Assembly (NCBI GenBank): GCA_934098555.1
Contig: CAKOOQ010000041.1
Span: 1-6,173 of the forward strand
Direction of reading: 5' to 3'
Source of the DNA: an uncultured Bacilli bacterium
Lineage (GTDB): Bacteria > Bacillota_I > Bacilli_A > RF39 > UBA660
Length of the DNA stretch: 6,173 nucleotides
Below are positions 4,459 to 6,173 of this stretch, in pieces; within the stretch, counting starts at the first letter, position 1; each line of letters opens with the position of its first letter. A model generated the notes under the pieces. The model was not told where the DNA came from. It made no database searches and was given only the letters and a program-made list of their open reading frames with translations. The translations under genes and the position numbers were made by a program.

Positions 4459-6173
4459 ATGAAAAAGTTGTTTAATAAGGATAATCCAAATAAAAAAAAA
4501 GTCCTTATTATCATGGTAATTTTGCTAGTTTTATTGGGAACCATTGGTATTTCTTATGCTTATTGGATACTAACTTATACCCAGACAGTAGTAAACAAAG
4601 TAGCTACAAGTTGTTTTAGTTTATCTTTGTCAAATGAAAAAAATAATATAAATTTAGCTAACGCTTATCCAATATTGGATGAAGAGGGGAAAAAATTAAC
4701 ACCTTATAGTTTTACTATAACCAATACGTGTGATTTATTTGCTAGTTACACGGTAAATCTTGAAATGCTTGATGATAACACTATGCCTCTTAAATATATT
4801 AATACCTTGCTTAATAATGAAAGTGTTACAAAATTAAGTGCTTTAGCAGATGCTCAAACGACAATTAATAAAGCAGTTGCATCTAAGACACTTGTCAAAG
4901 GAGCTTTAGGTGCTGGTGATAGTGTTGATTATAATTTAAGATTATGGATGGCTGAAGATGTTACAGTTGAAAACACGGATGCGATGAATGCTTTATTTAG
5001 TTCCAAAGTTGTCGTTATTGGTTCAGTAAGTAACTATAGTCCAGTAGAACAGGGATATACTACACTTGCTGATGCTATTTTAGCAAATGAATATCAAACA
5101 ACACCAGAAATATCTAAGCAAAAAATAGCAGCCAAACAAACCGTTGATTTTAGTAAAACAGCGCCAATTCTTATTTGGAATGAAAATAAAGCCACAAGTC
5201 TAAGTAGTGCATCAGCAACGATGCCTCACCCAGACTTAGTTGCTCAAAAAGATACAGATCCAAGATTTAAAAACTTGACCGCTGAATCAGTTTTACTTCC
5301 TATTGGTTCAAGTTATACCTTTAATTCCGAGACAGGAAAATATACTATTACAAATGTTCAACAAGTAGATCCAACTACTTTAACATATGGTGGGGCTACG
5401 AAGTATTATTATTGTAGTGCAAGTTATGGTACTAATTCTTCAGATGTCATTGTCATTTATAAAAGCACCTCAAATTGTTCAAGTATTTACGAAATCACAG
5501 GCGCAAGTATTACAGATGGTACAGCAACTGGTTCAGGCGGAACTTCTTACAAAACGAGAAGATATAATTTAAAAGGTTATTTAATGAACCAAACAGAAAG
5601 AGAAAGTGATAAATCAGATAAAGGACTTTATCAAATGGCAGATGATGATGGTATAAGTTATTACTATCGTGGTTCAGTAAATAACAACTATGTAAAATAT
5701 GCTGGCGCTTATTGGCGAATCATTCGTATCAATGGTGATGGCAGTGTCAGACTTTTATATGCGGGAACAACAGCCAATGCCAGTGGCTCTGGTTTAAATA
5801 TAAAATCAGCTGCCTTTAATAACAAAAGAGATAACCCAGCCTATGTAGGATACATGTATGGTAGCACTTTAAATACAAGTTATGAAAAAACAAATGTCAA
5901 TGAAAACGATAGCAATATCAAAAAAGAATTAGATAATTGGTATAAAAACCATATTTTAGGAACAAGCCATGAATCAGTCATCGCTGATGCCGGTTTCTGT
6001 AATGATAGAAGTTTATTTTCAGGAGATGGATATTTAACAACAGGGTCTAATACTAACTATGGACCATGGAGAAGATATTACCAAACAAAACAACCAACTT
6101 TAAAATGTGCTCAAATAAACGATTTATTTACCTTAAGTACAAATACTAAAGGAAATAAAGCCTTAACCTATCC
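4459..6173 (+). CDS. Surface-anchored protein, copy 2 (3' end outside window)
   Basis: The frame is open to the window edge: 571 complete codons plus two bases. They encode the same residues 1-571 as the gene at 1960, including the basic/hydrophobic N-terminus with SYA-YW, the TasA-like beta-rich region, and the start of the C-terminal domain (AYWRIIRINGDGS). I found no nucleotide difference, so silent sites are identical too, implying very recent duplication or gene conversion. The missing part would hold LITVDELMLSGYAG, FYWTLSPS and the GC-rich tail, precisely where copies would differ if the tail is diversified. ATG 4459 is supported by AGGAGAG at 4443-4449. It has its own leader after a 492-bp gap between the two coding regions, so it is probably a separate transcript. 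Confidence 0.88.
   Translation, partial: MKKLFNKDNPNKKKVLIIMVILLVLLGTIGISYAYWILTYTQTVVNKVATSCFSLSLSNEKNNINLANAYPILDEEGKKLTPYSFTITNTCDLFASYTVNLEMLDDNTMPLKYINTLLNNESVTKLSALADAQTTINKAVASKTLVKGALGAGDSVDYNLRLWMAEDVTVENTDAMNALFSSKVVVIGSVSNYSPVEQGYTTLADAILANEYQTTPEISKQKIAAKQTVDFSKTAPILIWNENKATSLSSASATMPHPDLVAQKDTDPRFKNLTAESVLLPIGSSYTFNSETGKYTITNVQQVDPTTLTYGGATKYYYCSASYGTNSSDVIVIYKSTSNCSSIYEITGASITDGTATGSGGTSYKTRRYNLKGYLMNQTERESDKSDKGLYQMADDDGISYYYRGSVNNNYVKYAGAYWRIIRINGDGSVRLLYAGTTANASGSGLNIKSAAFNNKRDNPAYVGYMYGSTLNTSYEKTNVNENDSNIKKELDNWYKNHILGTSHESVIADAGFCNDRSLFSGDGYLTTGSNTNYGPWRRYYQTKQPTLKCAQINDLFTLSTNTKGNKALTY

Larger units (their letters stand above)
4309..6173 (+). repeat. Tandem direct repeat, unit 2 (cut by window end)
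   Basis: This is the second unit of the 2,499-bp tandem duplication. It begins at the same sequence as 1809 and is interrupted at the base corresponding to 3674 in unit 1. The GC-rich 3' island of unit 1 (3778 onward) therefore cannot be compared. Differences are confined to the first ~90 bases. Confidence 0.95.

Noticed and set aside
1809..6173. Composite transposon or insertion sequence
   Set aside because: The repeated block contains only the surface gene and its leader, with no transposase, no terminal inverted repeats and no target-site duplication.
1..6173. CRISPR array, tRNA or rRNA genes
   Set aside because: There is no regularly spaced short repeat array, and no cloverleaf or rRNA-like conserved sequence was seen in any intergenic stretch.

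Overview
The window reads as a piece of chromosome from a low-GC, Gram-positive-type bacterium. It is most likely an uncultured gut-associated member of the Bacilli/Mycoplasmatota side of Bacillota. The reasons are AT-rich coding sequence with A/T-ending codons, strong AGGAG-type ribosome sites, TATAAT -10 boxes, Bacillota-style leucyl-tRNA synthetase, and surface proteins with a SipW/TasA-like N-terminus. Tryptophan is written as TGG throughout and genes stop at TAA or TAG, so nothing points to UGA recoding. The taxonomic call is an inference from style, not from a marker search.

Layout, all on the + strand. (1) Bases 1-1086 hold the C-terminal ~360 residues of leucyl-tRNA synthetase (leuS), with an intrinsic terminator whose stem overlaps the stop codon. 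(2) Bases 1195-1740 encode a six-helix HdeD/DUF308-type membrane protein with its own promoter and a terminator that again overlaps the stop codon. (3) From about 1809 there is a tandem pair of long surface-protein genes. The first (1960-3966) is complete at 668 residues. The second (4459-6173) repeats it base for base, as far as reading by eye can tell, at a spacing of 2,499 bp, and runs off the window after residue 571. Each has its own upstream region and the same ribosome site. A 342-bp non-coding gap (3967-4308) with hairpins separates the first gene from the upstream repeat of the second.

The most interesting part is the last ~170 bp of the first surface gene. The gene is about 30% GC just before this point. 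It then switches to about 53% GC, with GC-ending codons and few adenines, exactly over a C-terminal domain of the type 'YWTLSPS ... GVRxVVNLS'. A localized compositional island at the C-terminal ligand-type domain of a surface protein, in a tandem gene family, resembles the variable region of a diversity-generating retroelement (DGR) target, or else a recombining 3' cassette. No template repeat or reverse transcriptase is visible here, and the second copy is cut off about 100 bp before its own island. The DGR reading is therefore a hypothesis.

leuS and the DUF308 gene are ordinary housekeeping neighbours, apparently transcribed as single genes. They show no functional link to the surface-protein array.
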